A DNA stretch of 64,000 bases from Callaeas wilsoni (taxonomy: Eukaryota > Chordata > Aves > Passeriformes > Callaeidae): positions 98,721 through 162,720 of the forward strand of contig VWPU01002875.1 in assembly GCA_013398955.1 (NCBI GenBank), given 5' to 3'. The position numbers were made by a program, and so were the translations under genes. The notes below the pieces were generated by a model that saw nothing but the letters and a program-made list of their open reading frames with translations, was not told where the DNA came from and made no database searches. Shown in pieces: positions 23,873-36,042 of this stretch (the first letter of the stretch is position 1; the number at the start of each line of letters is the position of its first letter).

Positions 23873-25150
23873 TCAGTACCCATCCTGGCAGTCATTGTCA
23901 TCATAGTCAGCAGCAGGTCTGCGGCGGAGGGTGCCCAGCCACCTCTTGCGGCCCCTGCTCTCCAGGCTCTGCAAGGAGCTGTCGTCTCTGTGGCTGCTGG
24001 ACTCGCGGCTGGCATCCTCCTGGGAGCGGCTCTCCACATGGTCATCATCCTCCTGGGACTCATTGTCACTCTCTGTGGACCCACTGTCCTCACCTGTACT
24101 GTCCTCTGGGCTGCTGTCATCCTCTGGGGACTCTGGGCTCTCTGCTGATGTGCTTGGCAAGGAGTCATTCTCATCCTCCTCTAACTCCTCCACAGTGTCC
24201 TCTGTGGACTGGCTCTGGTCATCATCATCTTCCCTGGACTTGCTCAGTTCATCCTCTTCTTTCCCGGACTCACTGTCAGGTGTGGACAGCACACTCCTGT
24301 CCTCAGCAGAATCCCAGTCCTCCTGCCCTTCCCAGGTCTGGCTGTTGCTGTGCTCATTCAAGGTTCTCACCACCTCTGGAGTCTCCCCTGGCTCTTCATC
24401 TGACTGCTCATCAGTGCCCTCCCTGGACTCACTGTCCTCATCCTCCCTGGAGGGGCTGTCCCCCCTATCCCCATCCCCATCCCCATCCCCATCCCCATCC
24501 TCCCTGGAGTGGCTGGAGCTTTTTTCCTCTGACTGGCTGTCAGAAGGCTCTTCTGACTGACTGTTGTCCTCCACGGATGGGCTGTCTTCTCCAGAGTCAC
24601 CATCCTCCACCTCGGGCGACCTGCTGTCACCCTCCTCCCAGCGGTGGGAGCCGGCCCCCTGGGCACTCTCCCAGCTGTTCCCCGGGGCACGGGGGCCAGC
24701 ACGGTGCATCCTGTAGCTGCTGCCCAGGCCATCAAAGACAGAGGGGTCATCTCCCTGCATGACTTCATCCTGGAAGTCAAAGCTCTCCTCCTGGCTGCTG
24801 CTGCTGGCCCCTCCGTGCCTGTAGATGCGCCCAAAGCCATAGTTCCTGTAGCGCCGGTGGTCTGCCCCAATGCTCTCGCTGCTGCTGCTGCTGCTGCTGC
24901 TGTCACCATGCCCCCTGCCAGCCTCGGCATCCCCACGGCCAGCATCATGCTCGTGTTCCCCTGCCCCATCGGCACCAGCCACGTAGGTAGGGCCTTCGCC
25001 CCTCTCCTCTTCCCTGTTGGCATCGAAGGTGTCGTCCCCACTGTCATCCTCCTCGTCTAGGAACCCAGTGCTGTGGGAGGGAAACCCGTTGGCTCTGGTG
25101 CCGTAGTGGTCTCCATTGTCACCATCATCAGTGTCACGTGCATCTGCCTC
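23873..25150 (-). CDS. DMP1: DMP1 last coding exon
   Basis: 425 codons plus TGA after acceptor CCTCCATAG. It starts EADARDTDDGDNG and carries SGDDTF, both RGDs, the MQGDDP cleavage motif, the acidic phospho-domain and the DMP1-specific C-terminal peptide. Confidence 0.96.
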   Translation of the reverse strand, partial: EADARDTDDGDNGDHYGTRANGFPSHSTGFLDEEDDSGDDTFDANREEERGEGPTYVAGADGAGEHEHDAGRGDAEAGRGHGDSSSSSSSSESIGADHRRYRNYGFGRIYRHGGASSSSQEESFDFQDEVMQGDDPSVFDGLGSSYRMHRAGPRAPGNSWESAQGAGSHRWEEGDSRSPEVEDGDSGEDSPSVEDNSQSEEPSDSQSEEKSSSHSREDGDGDGDGDGDRGDSPSREDEDSESREGTDEQSDEEPGETPEVVRTLNEHSNSQTWEGQEDWDSAEDRSVLSTPDSESGKEEDELSKSREDDDDQSQSTEDTVEELEEDENDSLPSTSAESPESPEDDSSPEDSTGEDSGSTESDNESQEDDDHVESRSQEDASRESSSHRDDSSLQSLESRGRKRWLGTLRRRPAADYDDNDCQDGY

Positions 25151-26217
25151 CTATGGAGGTGACAAACAGAGATGAACGTAAAGCCAAGCACAACCTTGAG
25201 CAATGCCAGGTTTGGGGCCAAGGGAGCTTTCCTGGCAGAACAAAACATTCCTCTCCACTCATTCACTCACTCACTCACTCACTCACTCACCAGGAAACCA
25301 AGGTCATTCCTATTGTGGGCGCCTATGTCCTCGTGGTCCACCTGGTTCATGTGCTGAGCCTGCCCAACTCGGCCTCCCATGTCTTGGCCACTGAGCTCAC
25401 CCAGCTCCTCAGCCATGGCATTCCCATCTGTCAGGTCCCTGGCAAGGGCATTTTCCCCTGTCTCCAGACTGGCAGGAGGATGTCTGCCATCTCCACCATC
25501 TAGGTGGTTGCCCAGCTTGCTGATACAATCTTCATTTGCAGCATCCTGGAGGCAAAACATGACATGGTGCCTTAGTTTATTAAACACCAACCACAGCATG
25601 TTTACTGCTGCTGCTTCAGGACCTCATTCCCAAGCCATGTGGGAGCTCAAGTCTTTTTCATTCTTTGCACCTCAGCCTCAGTTATTTATGCTGATACAAA
25701 ATAAAATGGTAGCCACCATCAAAAGGGCAGCCCAGGAAAGCCCAAACTGGGATAGTTCAAAGCACAGAAACTCCTTTTTCAGGGCCAACACAGCAGAAGG
25801 TGTCAGGTGAACTGGGAACTTTCTCAGGGAGGCAAGTCAAAACAGGGTGAAACCAACCTAACTTGAAAGGACTGTGCAGACAGAAAAAGCTCAAAGACCC
25901 ACAGAAGCAGCAAATCCCTCCCAGGTTCCTGGTCCAAGGATGCCTGCCCAGGGCTGGTTCCCCATCCCAGGCTTGCTCCCTGAGGGGCTGCTACCTGTGA
26001 GACAGAGGCACCTGTGGCTTACCTCCTGCAGGGCACTGGGATGGGTAGGTTCATGACCAGGCACCTAAACACATCCAGGAGACATTTGATCAGTGATCAG
26101 TGTGCCTTGGCTGGGCAAAACCAACAGGTTTGGGGTGGGAGTGTCAGTCCAGGGGGTACTTACCGGGTGAGCACAGGCCACGGCCCAGAGGAGCGGCACC
26201 AGGAATGCAGCCCTCAT
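23873..26217 (-). CDS. DMP1: Dentin matrix acidic phosphoprotein 1
   Basis: Secreted highly phosphorylated SIBLING protein of osteocytes and bone matrix that binds calcium and promotes mineral nucleation; in mammals it also controls FGF23. Four phase-0 coding exons give about 542 residues. Diagnostic features are the signal peptide MRAAFLVPLLWAVACAHP, the LDEEDDSGDDTFD motif, the MQGDDP sequence near residue 248 (mammalian BMP1/tolloid cleaves at MQ-S/G-DD), a long Ser/Asp/Glu domain dense in S-x-E sites, and the conserved C-terminus YDDNDCQDGY. Two RGD motifs are present (about 189-191 and 346-348). A Ser-8 run (AGC repeat) and a Gly-Asp hexanucleotide repeat lie in the last exon. Mammalian DMP1 has more small 5' exons; one of those here may have been missed between 25546 and 26022. 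Confidence 0.96.
24467..24500 (-). repeat. DMP1: (GGGGAT)n coding minisatellite
   Basis: Nearly six tandem hexanucleotides on the sense strand, encoding alternating Asp-Gly. An RGD follows directly. Confidence 0.92.
24872..24903 (-). repeat. DMP1: (AGC)n serine tract
   Basis: Tandem AGC codons encode eight consecutive Ser, followed by Glu-Ser. This trinucleotide repeat in coding sequence is prone to length change. Confidence 0.85.
25263..25290. repeat. DMP1: (TCAC)7 microsatellite at a splice donor
   Basis: Seven perfect tetranucleotides. On the sense strand this is (GTGA)n beginning exactly at the first intron base after the 85-codon DMP1 exon, so the donor GTGAGT is the first repeat unit. 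Confidence 0.95.
25291..25545 (-). CDS. DMP1: DMP1 85-codon coding exon
   Basis: Flanked by acceptor TGCCTCCAG and donor GTGAGT, phase 0. It starts DAANEDCISKLGNHL and ends NRNDLGFL. NED resembles the QANED of mammalian DMP1, but the rest (one Cys, many Gly and His) is not typical SIBLING sequence and may be bird-specific. Confidence 0.85.
26023..26064 (-). CDS. DMP1: DMP1 small coding exon
   Basis: 14 codons (VPGHEPTHPSALQE) between acceptor TGTGTTTAG and donor GTAAGC, phase 0, directly after the signal-peptide exon. Confidence 0.85.
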
Positions 26218-26237
26218 GTCAGTTGTGGTCCCTGTGG
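26164..26237 (-). CDS. DMP1: DMP1 exon 2, signal peptide
   Basis: Acceptor TTGTTGCAG, 20 nt of leader, ATG at 26217 and 18 codons before GTAAGT. The signal peptide ends ACA-HP, much like mammalian DMP1 (LSCALP). Confidence 0.95.
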
Positions 26238-27074
26238 CTGCAACAAGGAATGAAATATTTGCACACTAGAGCAAAGCATTCGCATGTGCCTCTGGCTGGA
26301 ACTTGGCCCCATAAAGCCCTCCCAAATGATACAGCTTTGCCATCCTGGCACAGTGCTCAGCCTGGCATGTCATCAAACAAGCCAGGGATATATCCTTGTG
26401 CCACCTCCTGGCACCTCCTGTGCAGAAACCTTCCTTTACTTTGGGATTTGAGGTACCCAGCCACATACTGGCAGATTTTTTGTCTAAGCATCATTAAAGA
26501 GCAGGAAAGCTCTCCTGAATTTCCTGTTCCCACAGTAACGTCACCCATCACCCAGCTGAGCTCAGTGGTTGTGACAGGAGTCTGCACCTCAGATGGGAAG
26601 CACTGTGAGACCACAGACTGCAGAGCTGTACCTCCCACCTAGAGTGGTCTCCACAGCCCCATAAAATCTCCCACCATTCCAAAGTGGAGCATCCCAATGA
26701 GATAATCCCATGGAGAGTTGCATCTCCAGAGCCTGCTGGGTCAGCACCCCAGCAGTACTGCTGCCTGGCAGGCAGATAAAGCAGTGGGGGCTTTCCCCCA
26801 GCTCTGCTCTCATTTCCAAGCATTTTTTTTAAGCAACCCAGGACCTCATCCCCACGGGACACACTAACCACACTGCACATCACCCTGCACTCAAAACATG
26901 CTGGAACAAGCACGATCCTGATTTCTTCCCTGACAAAGCAACACCTACATCCCAGCTGATGAGTCTTCTGCTTTCAACCAAAATTTGTGAGGAAATCTAC
27001 AACCCCTGTTCCCAAACGTTGCCATTTTCTCTCCTGGCAATGCTAGATCAACCCAAAGAAACCAAAACCTTTAC

Positions 27075-27227
27075 CTTAAGGTGTGATGCAAGCCCGTGTC
27101 TCCTCCGGTGCTGGGAATGGGATGTGCTGGCCGCGTGTATTGGGATGCTCCAGGCTGTATGTCCCAGGGTGGCCAGGCAGGCATTTAACCGCTGGCCAGT
27201 GCCAGCCCCGGGCTGGGGGCAGCCAAT
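27075..27227 (-). promoter_or_regulatory. DMP1: Probable DMP1 promoter and non-coding exon 1
   Basis: On the minus strand a reverse CCAAT (27223-27227) is followed by a TATA-like TTAAAT (27183-27188). A start near 27157 would open an exon ending at CTTAAG, then donor GTAAAG (boundary at 27075). It is about 840 bp upstream of exon 2. Spacing supports it; no transcript evidence. Confidence 0.5.
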
Positions 27228-30200
27228 GGCACTGCCGGGCAGTGCTGCTGCGCCTGGAGGTGTCACCGGGAACCAGCCTCCCACGCTTCCTCTGGCCTCT
27301 GCCAGGACACCAGCCCCAAAAAAGCTCCTTGTGGTTGCAAGATGACGAGACTGGCTGGCAGTTAATGATGGACTGCACTGGCCCTGTGTTTTGACTGCTG
27401 AATTTATCCCATTCACACACTTCCCGCCATGACACACACAAACAATTACGACATCACCCACACCGAGCACTGGACCCCATCCCAGGGATGGCATCCTCCT
27501 AACCTGTGCACTTGGGAGCAATGTTTGCCCTGTGCTGTGGGCTAGGGTGCTGAAACCCGCAGGGGACCATTTCCCTGTCAGATCTCAGCCTTGTCCTGTA
27601 CCTTAGGGCAGAAGCACAAAACCATGCTAGAAAGAGAATACTTGTCTTATTTTAATGCCCACACAGGCTCTCGTGCCAGGGAGAAGGGAAATACTAAATG
27701 GAGGTGTATAGGAAGCACTCCACACTCTGCACTGAGTGTAGCATTCCAGTGCTCCTTCCAGCTGCTGGACAGGGAGGGGATGAAACCTCTGCTCTGGAAA
27801 ACTCAGGCCACAACATGTGCCACAGGGACATGGACAGGGCTGCAGCTTTGCAGGCATTCATAGGAGATGCTGACACCGCAAAATAAATGACTGAAGAAAA
27901 CTTGGGCAGGATCAGAACTGAGCCAGGGCCCTCTGATCTGCAGGTTATCTGAATTTGCCCAGGCTGTAGGAAACAGCACCCAGATGGCATGCCTCATGCT
28001 AGACAGAGCATCTTGTGAAACCAGACATGTCAGTCTGCTGCTGGGTGTAATTTCATCCTCACAATCTCCTGCTGTTTCCCCCCCTCATTACCAGCCCACA
28101 GTCCATGTGCGTCTGTCCTGTGAGGACTGCAAGGTGCCAAATGTGATGAACATCATTTTATTGCTTCCTCCTGCTCCCCGTGCAGGGAGGCCCCAGTGCC
28201 ATCCCGGCCCTACTGCTTTCCCCACAGCCCTTTGGCCTCAAGATGGTCACCATTAAGTGTCTCACTCTCATGCCCACATCTTCGGCACATGTTTTCCCTC
28301 TTCTTCCCTACCTGACCCCTGCCACAGATACCGTGGGATGTATTTTCCTTTTGACCTGTGTCAAAATTATACCCCTGTCCCCAGCCAGATATGAGTTCAT
28401 GTTGCCAACCTTTTTTAGGCATCTCCAACAATTACCATGTTTTGTTTTGTTTTTTGGGGTTTTTTTTGTATTGTCAAACCTGCATTTAACTCAGCCCCTA
28501 AAGACCTGGTGCTGCCTCATGTCCAGGTGCTGTGGTGCAAGAAGGAGATAAACACCAAGCTCTGTATGCCTGGCTCTCTTATAACACAGGTCACCCATTG
28601 CCCCACCAGCCACCATCCCAAGGTCACTTCCCTCCTTTCCACTGGCCCTGAAACACCCACAGCACCAACACATCCAACAGTGCTCACTGCCAGCACCCTG
28701 ACCTGACCCACGTCCCTGTAATCTCCAATAGCCTTGGGTCAAATGATGAGGTCTGTCCCCTAGATCCCTTCCAGAGATCATCCTACAGCATTAGCCAGAC
28801 TGCCCTAGCAGATCTGCCTGTGTTTTGCAAGGAAAGGAAACCCCAGCCCACATATTGCAACCTTACAATAACCTTATAAAGAAAAAAAAAATTAAGGATT
28901 ATTGCTGTTACAACAGAGATGAGAAATGGATTGAGAGCGGGAGCAGCAGCTGTCTGATGGGTGTTTTAAATTCCACTGGGCATTTCCCCAAGTCCTACCC
29001 TACCGAGCTGCTCAGTCCCTGGAAGGAAGATGGGGGAAACCTGGCCAGGCTAGAGCTGGCACCCTCAGACTACCAGGGAGGAGGTGGCCAAGTCAGAAAT
29101 GAGAAGACTGGCAGGGCTGGTAAGAAGATGTAGGAATATCACTTCTCTCTTTGACAGTCTGGACTGTGTGGTGTTCATGAGAACAGAGGAAAGAAATGAG
29201 TGCGCACAGCAGGAGGGATAAGAGACACCAAAGCCAAGAGAAAAGCTGGCACTGCAGAGAGCCAGCTGGTGGAGGAGGAACATAACAGCTGCTCTCCTCC
29301 ACTGATCGAGACAGCTCAGCATCAAAAACTCAATAAATTAATATTGTTCAAAAAACCACCATTCCCTCTTTTTTTTTCCAGTCCAGGGTATTGTCATAGT
29401 ATTAATGTTGCTGGTGCACTTCTCTCCTGAATAGACCTATGGGTTTTGACAGCAGCATCAAAAGGAAAAGAAGCAGTGAATGAATGGGAGCAGGGCAGCC
29501 TAGGATAAGAGCAGGACCCAAGGCACATGTCCTCAGCACTCAACCAAACTCTCAACGCCAGCTCCTACCTTATGGTCAGATCCAAATTCAAATCCCTTTG
29601 CCATATGTTTTCTGGTGGCAGGTGTTATAATGCAGTTTCATTTTGCTACCTGAGTAAATATTGTCTGCGTTTCACAGCATTAATGTGACATATAACCCAG
29701 TAGCTAATTATGACATTTTAGGTGTTTGAAAAGCAGCATTGATATTCCAACTCCTTCTGGGACCAAGCCTCAAAGCTACAAATGCTGTGATATGGAATTA
29801 CTAGCGTGTTTGTCACAGCATGGAGGCGTGCATAGGTTTGGTTTCTGCTAAGCCTCTAAAATTTGCTACTTCTCCTTGCTGGAAAAAACCATCTCATAGG
29901 ACCTGAGTCATGAGGCCCTGAATTACAGACACACACAGGGCATCTGCTAATGCTAGACCTCTGCACGAGACCAACAGCCCTCTCCCCTGACCTCCTAACA
30001 GCACAGAGGTAGGATCATTAACCCACCCTTCCATGTCCACCATGGAGTTTCCTTTACAGCCAGAGAAAACAGGCACTTTTTAAGGCACCAGTCATTTGCC
30101 CTATTTCAGGTACCTATTTCAGACATCACAGGCTGTTTGAAGGTTCTGTGACACTGTCGAAGGGAGGTGCTGACCTTATCCTACCAACAAGATGCATCAT

Positions 30201-31601
30201 GCCTTTTCCCAAAACACATGAAAGGCAAGCTCCCGAAACCCTTCTCTACCCACCTCCTATGCCAGCTCTACACTCCCCTCACTTCTATTTCTAGCATTTT
30301 TCTACCATCCTACTCTGAGCAATGAGCTCCAGCAAAACCAGCACATCGCCCCAGTGGTCTGTTGGGACGCAGGCTCACAGGTATTGTACCTGCTCTGTGC
30401 CACTTTTGCCAAAGCAAAACACACGGAGCAATAACTGCTATCCACATCATGCCCACTGCAGCTGGAGCTCATGGCTGGACAGATACTTTGTGCCATCCCT
30501 GCCAGATGTGTGTGACTGGATTGTCAGGTCCTATAAATCCAGATTCATCCATCATCTTGGCTGAATTTTACTAATTTGATGCTATGACTTCATCAGATGT
30601 GGATAAGGGTGTCTCATTTCTGCCTGGCCACTGTCAGATCCAACACATCTTGCTGCACATAGGCACTACTGCATCTTGCTGCCCTCAGTCAAAATAAGGG
30701 CAGGGACAGATGCTCAGCTCTGCCTCACAGCGTGGACCAGTTTTGACAATGCTGGCACAGCTACCAGGTAGCTCCAGTGCCACTGGGCTGTCAATAACTC
30801 AGCACTAACAGCAGTAATCATACAAACACCGGTGGGTAATTACACCTCCTAACATCTCATTCAGAGTACAGTATCTTTTACAATCACTTCCTGCTCACAG
30901 TTCAACCCCTTGGGAGGTGGGAGCAATAAGTATTTGTCAATCACAAGCTGGAAGTGGAACAATAACACAGTGTTAACGTGGAAAGCTCTCTGCAGTTTTC
31001 ACCCTGTGCTTGCTCCCACTCCAACTGGAATTGCAGAGATCTGGAAAGCCTCACAGCGCCAGTGCTCTCAAGAAGAAAAATAGAGCAGTGATCAAGGGCC
31101 AGCCTTGCCCTCATATCAGCTGCTCAGGGTGACATAGGGGCAGCTGTGCTGTGGGTGCAGGTCAGATGTGTGTCTGTCTTCTGAGTCACAGCACCCTGAT
31201 TACTTGTTGGAGAACAAACATCAGCAGGAAATGAGTGATGGAAATGATTGTATGAAACAGGCACTGCAGGAGTGAAAACAGGTAATGTGGAGGCATGGGC
31301 TGCCCAAAATGGGCAGAAAGGTCAGGAGAGGGCTGGCAGCTCGAGGGATGAAGATGTCTGTATGGAGTGCCAGACCCTCCTGGAGAGTGGTCAGCACTCC
31401 TCTGATTCCTGTACTCTTATTATGGCTCACTTGGGCTAAATTTATTGCTGCTCAGTGTAGCTGGACAGGAAGCATTACCACAGTTCCCTGAGAGCCTGGA
31501 AAAACTGGACAGATTCCATCAACGCAGCTCTGAGCAAGAGACCAGCAGCAATTTCAAGCTCATATCACCAAAGGACGTCAATCCTCAAAATCCTAATAAC
31601 G

Positions 31602-31700
31602 TCAAAAAAAATACCATAAGGAACAACAACAACAACAAACCCACCAAAAACCAAAACCCCCCACTACCAAAACCCAAGCAATGCCAAACAACTCACAAAA
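31602..31700. repeat. A/C-rich simple sequence with (AAC)n
   Basis: A tract of AAC units followed by CCAAAA-type sequence. It makes a false low-complexity Asn/Lys/Pro open frame on plus. Confidence 0.7.
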
Positions 31701-34700
31701 CCAGAGAAATCTCAACCGATACAACCAGAGAAAATAAAAGCACACCACATCACACATTTGGTGACTTTCATTTGGTTCACGATTCAACTTTATATTAACT
31801 ATTATTATGTGAGTACTGTACCCAGATCTTTCACAATATTCCATATTGTACAAGAGTCTATACAATAAAAATCCCATAGAAGCTACTCTATACAGGAATC
31901 TACATGGTTATGATAAGTTGCTTTTCAGCAAGAAATGGGTATTAAATCCAAGGAGATGTTCCTTGGTTTTCCATAGCTCCTAAAAGGGTGGTTAAATACT
32001 GTGGAGAGGGGTAGGCCAAGCTTAAGTAGTATAGCAGTGTTTTGAATATCACAGCAACAAAGGAAAATCTGGAATTGCTTACTGGAAGTTACTTTCCTGA
32101 AAACGATACATGGGATTGTTGGTGACAAACCCATACGAGCACTCAGCCAGCAGCCAAAGTGCTGGTGTGCACTTCCCAGGGAAGCTGCGCACAGCTGACT
32201 GCCAGCACCCTAAAATACAGCTCAGGAACATCACCACAGCACCTGACAGCAGCCACTTCCAATCCTGAGGCAGGGATCTGCATTTCTGCTCCACTTTCAC
32301 AGGGACTGCAGTAGGAATTGAAGCTGACTGCTTTTAAGACCTACATTTATAAAGTCTTCAACTTATTCCGTCAGTATCAATTCACCCAATTCAGATACCA
32401 ATCATAAGACTGGATCCAGCCTTCACTCTTAACACCATGATGACTTTAACACTCTTCCTTGTTTGATCTATTGATAAATGAAACTTCCTAACCTCCCCCC
32501 CACCCGCTCCAGTTGTTCTTTGTAATTTCATACTAATCACCTTAAATGAGCAGCTGTAAATGACAGATGAATTCTTAAACAACAGCCTTATTCTGGTGGA
32601 CAAGTGTATTCACACTCTCTTAATCTTCCAGCAGAATTCAATGGTACACCTCTAAGGAATTGCAAATGTGTCACTGCACGTGCCAATCACTACCTTTTGA
32701 CTCAGTCTAATTCCTCTTCACTATTCCTGCTGGAAACCCCTCTTGTTACTCAGTGGTTTTTTTCTGAATGCTGAATGCATACAAGAATATTGCACAGGAG
32801 ACAAGAAGCAGGAATCTTTTTAAAATGCCCCTAAAAATGAATCCTGGATAAGCATTGACCCTTGTGCACAGAATTCGAATTTGCATAACTAGTCACAAAC
32901 AAAAAGATGTGAAAATATGTTTGGTAGGCAAATAGGGAAGACTGATGCAAACAGATGAGAGCAAGGTGCTGTCTAGGGAAGCAGGGTTGAGAACAGGTGC
33001 TGCCTGTTCCCTACCTGCATGGTGCCACAGCAGGAGCAGGAACATGAAGCTTCCTTCCAACTTTTTTTAGTACCTTCAGGGTTTCCGTTATTAACAAAAG
33101 CTTTCCTGAGGGTTTCTAGTATTTGTGACTCCTGGCATGTCTGCAAACTCTGGCACTGCCTGCTCCAGTCATGTATGTAACTGTGCTGCAGGAGCAGCCC
33201 TGCTCTGCCCAGATGTAATTACATGGTACTCTCTGTGGCTTTCTACGAGGAAGTGGCATCACCACCTCTGTCTTCCACCAGGCTCCTCTCTAGAAGCAGT
33301 CCAAATGGGAATGCAAAGCCATGAAAGGACTTCCTTCATCTGCCCAACCACACAGGAGCAGGAGGATCTCTGGAAGTGTCACCCCAGCTTACGTGCCAGG
33401 GCATCCTTTACCTTCAGCACAGTCTTGGCACTCCTTACTGAAGAAATCAGGCCAGAATCACAAAAAACTATCCACCTCACCCATAATCCTCTCAGTACTG
33501 TGGGCTTAAGCACTTCACTACCCAGCCCACATTCAAATCTCGCCCATGCCCACAGCCATCATCTCTTCACATGACTAATGGTGCTCCAGCAGGTAAGCTC
33601 AAATCTTTCCATTCCCTCCAACTGAAAAGTAAATTGAATAAAGGGAGGTTTCAGTTTGATTCACTTCCTCATTTTTTTTCCTTTTAATGAAACCAAAACC
33701 CAAAATAAAGCCAGTGTGAGCTGACTGGGCATTAATGCAAACAGTGCACTCAAACAGGCATCATCAAACCCCACTCAGGTTGTGATCTTTTCCAGAAAAG
33801 CCATTTCCCATTAACAAACCCAGCCCTTGCTGTGCCATACCAGGACAGCCCCACAGCCAACAAGGGACGAATGGCCATGATTCCAACATAGTGGTGCAGC
33901 ACAGGGAAATGCTCTATGGAGGTGTGGGATGCAGCATGGAGGGACCAACATGTAGGAGCAAGAGATGGGTATGGGCTGGGCACTGCAGACCCCTGTGAGA
34001 TGCACAGCTCACCAGCACTTGGGCTGAAACTTCTACCTTTAGGGGATAACAAAGAAACTAGAAAATATATAGTACTATTGAGAATTTTACGTGTAGAAAA
34101 ATTCTTTAATGGCTGTGGACCTCAGGAGGTGAATTTCTGGGGAAAAGCAGGTCACAGTCATGGATCTCTGCAAGGTAGTGCTTCCCACACAAGTGCTTTA
34201 CTTGCTGCCAGTTTAGGTCCTGCTTCCTTCTGAGCACAGGGAGACAGGCACCCGTGCCCACTCAGGGAGAAGGTACAGCATCCTTCTCCTTCCCACTACC
34301 TCATCCTATGGCAAAACTATAATTTGATTCCTCTCTCCTCAGCTATTTTTGGATTCTTCAGCACTGAAATTAGCATAACTCATACAGACAGGAAGTTGTT
34401 GCTACAGCACTAGAGAAGGGTGTCTGGAAATGAACACCAGTCTTTGATTAAAAGAATGATGTCACAAAACCTTTTAATGAAAAATAGTAAAAATAAAGTC
34501 CTATCAAAAGAATGCTCTACTCCTTTACTATCACTTAATTTAGGCAAAAGACAGTGGTAACACTTTTATAACTGCACTGCGTAATTTACCAGGAGTTTCT
34601 GCATTGGCAAAGAAAGAAGCTAAGTTCTTTAAATAAAAGTAAAGAACAAGAAAATTCAATAAATAGATACTGAAGTTTTACTACATAAGGCACATCTTGA

Positions 34701-36042
34701 ATACCCATAGCATAACCAGACACGACCATCTGGAATCATCCAGGAAGCCTTCACTCAAAAAGTAATTTGGCACCCCTACAAAAGAGGTGAAGTGGATCTC
34801 TATAAAAATCCAAGGAGTTCACTGAGGATCAGACACAAATTTTAAACCAGCTCAACTACACTGAGCCTTCTCTAAACCCAAACCTCTGCCTAAAGAGAAA
34901 TGAGCCCATGTAAATGCCTTCTGAGTTCCTGGTGCTGGGGAGCAAGAGATGATGGGTACTTTATGGCAAGAGTGTTTCTCACTCCTCATTCCTCCCTTCT
35001 TGGCAGAAGGTCCCTGCCACCCCCTGGAAAGCAGGGCAGCAGCCTGCTTATTGCCCTCCCAGCTAACCCATCTCATTGCCCCTTTGCTCCCCTCTCCCCA
35101 GTACAAATCCAGTGCCCTGAGCAACCCCAAACGGGCATTGGGACTGCAGTGAAAGCCACCAGCCACCCCACCATTGATGTATATCTCCCCTCAGTGTCCT
35201 GTTCCCTTCTTGTTTAGTAAATTTTGTTTTGAAATAAACATGTCTTCAAATACCTTTCCCACCAGAAAACTGAAACGTGCCGAGTGTGGATTGCCTTCTA
35301 AAACTGCTCCCATCAGGTCATTCACAAGTGGTATTTTTAAACCCCCGGCTGGCTGAACAACTGACATTACAGACCCACCTACTGCCTCATCTTTGTCTTG
35401 TGAGAGGCTTCGAGACATGCACACAGATGGCAGGTTTGATAGAAGCCTAACCTTCGTGCTGGCAAGAATAACACATCTTCCTCAGTATTTATTTCTATTT
35501 GAGGAATGGACAGTTGCACAAAGTTGAGGACGCACGCAGCGAGGGGAAAAACCTGAGGGAAGAGGGGAGCAGTCACCAGAAACTGGGGACACAATGCCAC
35601 AGGAGAGGGAGCTGGAGGCGGGGGTACCAAAACTCTCCTGTGCCCTGCAAATCCTAAAAACAGCTGCCTGCTTCAGTGAAATGCGTAGTTGCTCTCAGTC
35701 AAGCCAAAATGCCCTGAGAGCTGCTGTCCCCAACCTCCTAGGGGCAAGGGAAGCTCCCTGACATGCTGACTTGGAAGCAGGATAAGAGAGGTCTATGAGC
35801 AGGACGGGCTGGTTTAGCTGTACAAAATCACACTTGGGTTTTGCTGATTCCTGAGCAAGACAGAGCCAGCATTAGAGCTGAAACAAGTCCCACACTCTAA
35901 GGAATATCAGCAGAACCAGGACTATGACAGGAGAGGGTGACACTCCATGCTAAGACCATGCTGTTCCTGAAACAACAAGGAACAAAATAATTGCAAAGTT
36001 GCACAATCCTTGTGTCTCCTTATGGACAAAGGCTTTGCTGCT

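Noticed and set aside
23931..24560. 209-codon Ser-rich plus frame resembling a phosphoprotein
   Set aside because: It is the antisense reading of DMP1; serine richness comes from complementing the acidic/Ser codons.
31445..31798. 117-codon plus frame rich in Asn, Lys and Pro
   Set aside because: It is a translation of an A/C-rich simple repeat; composition alone makes the frame.
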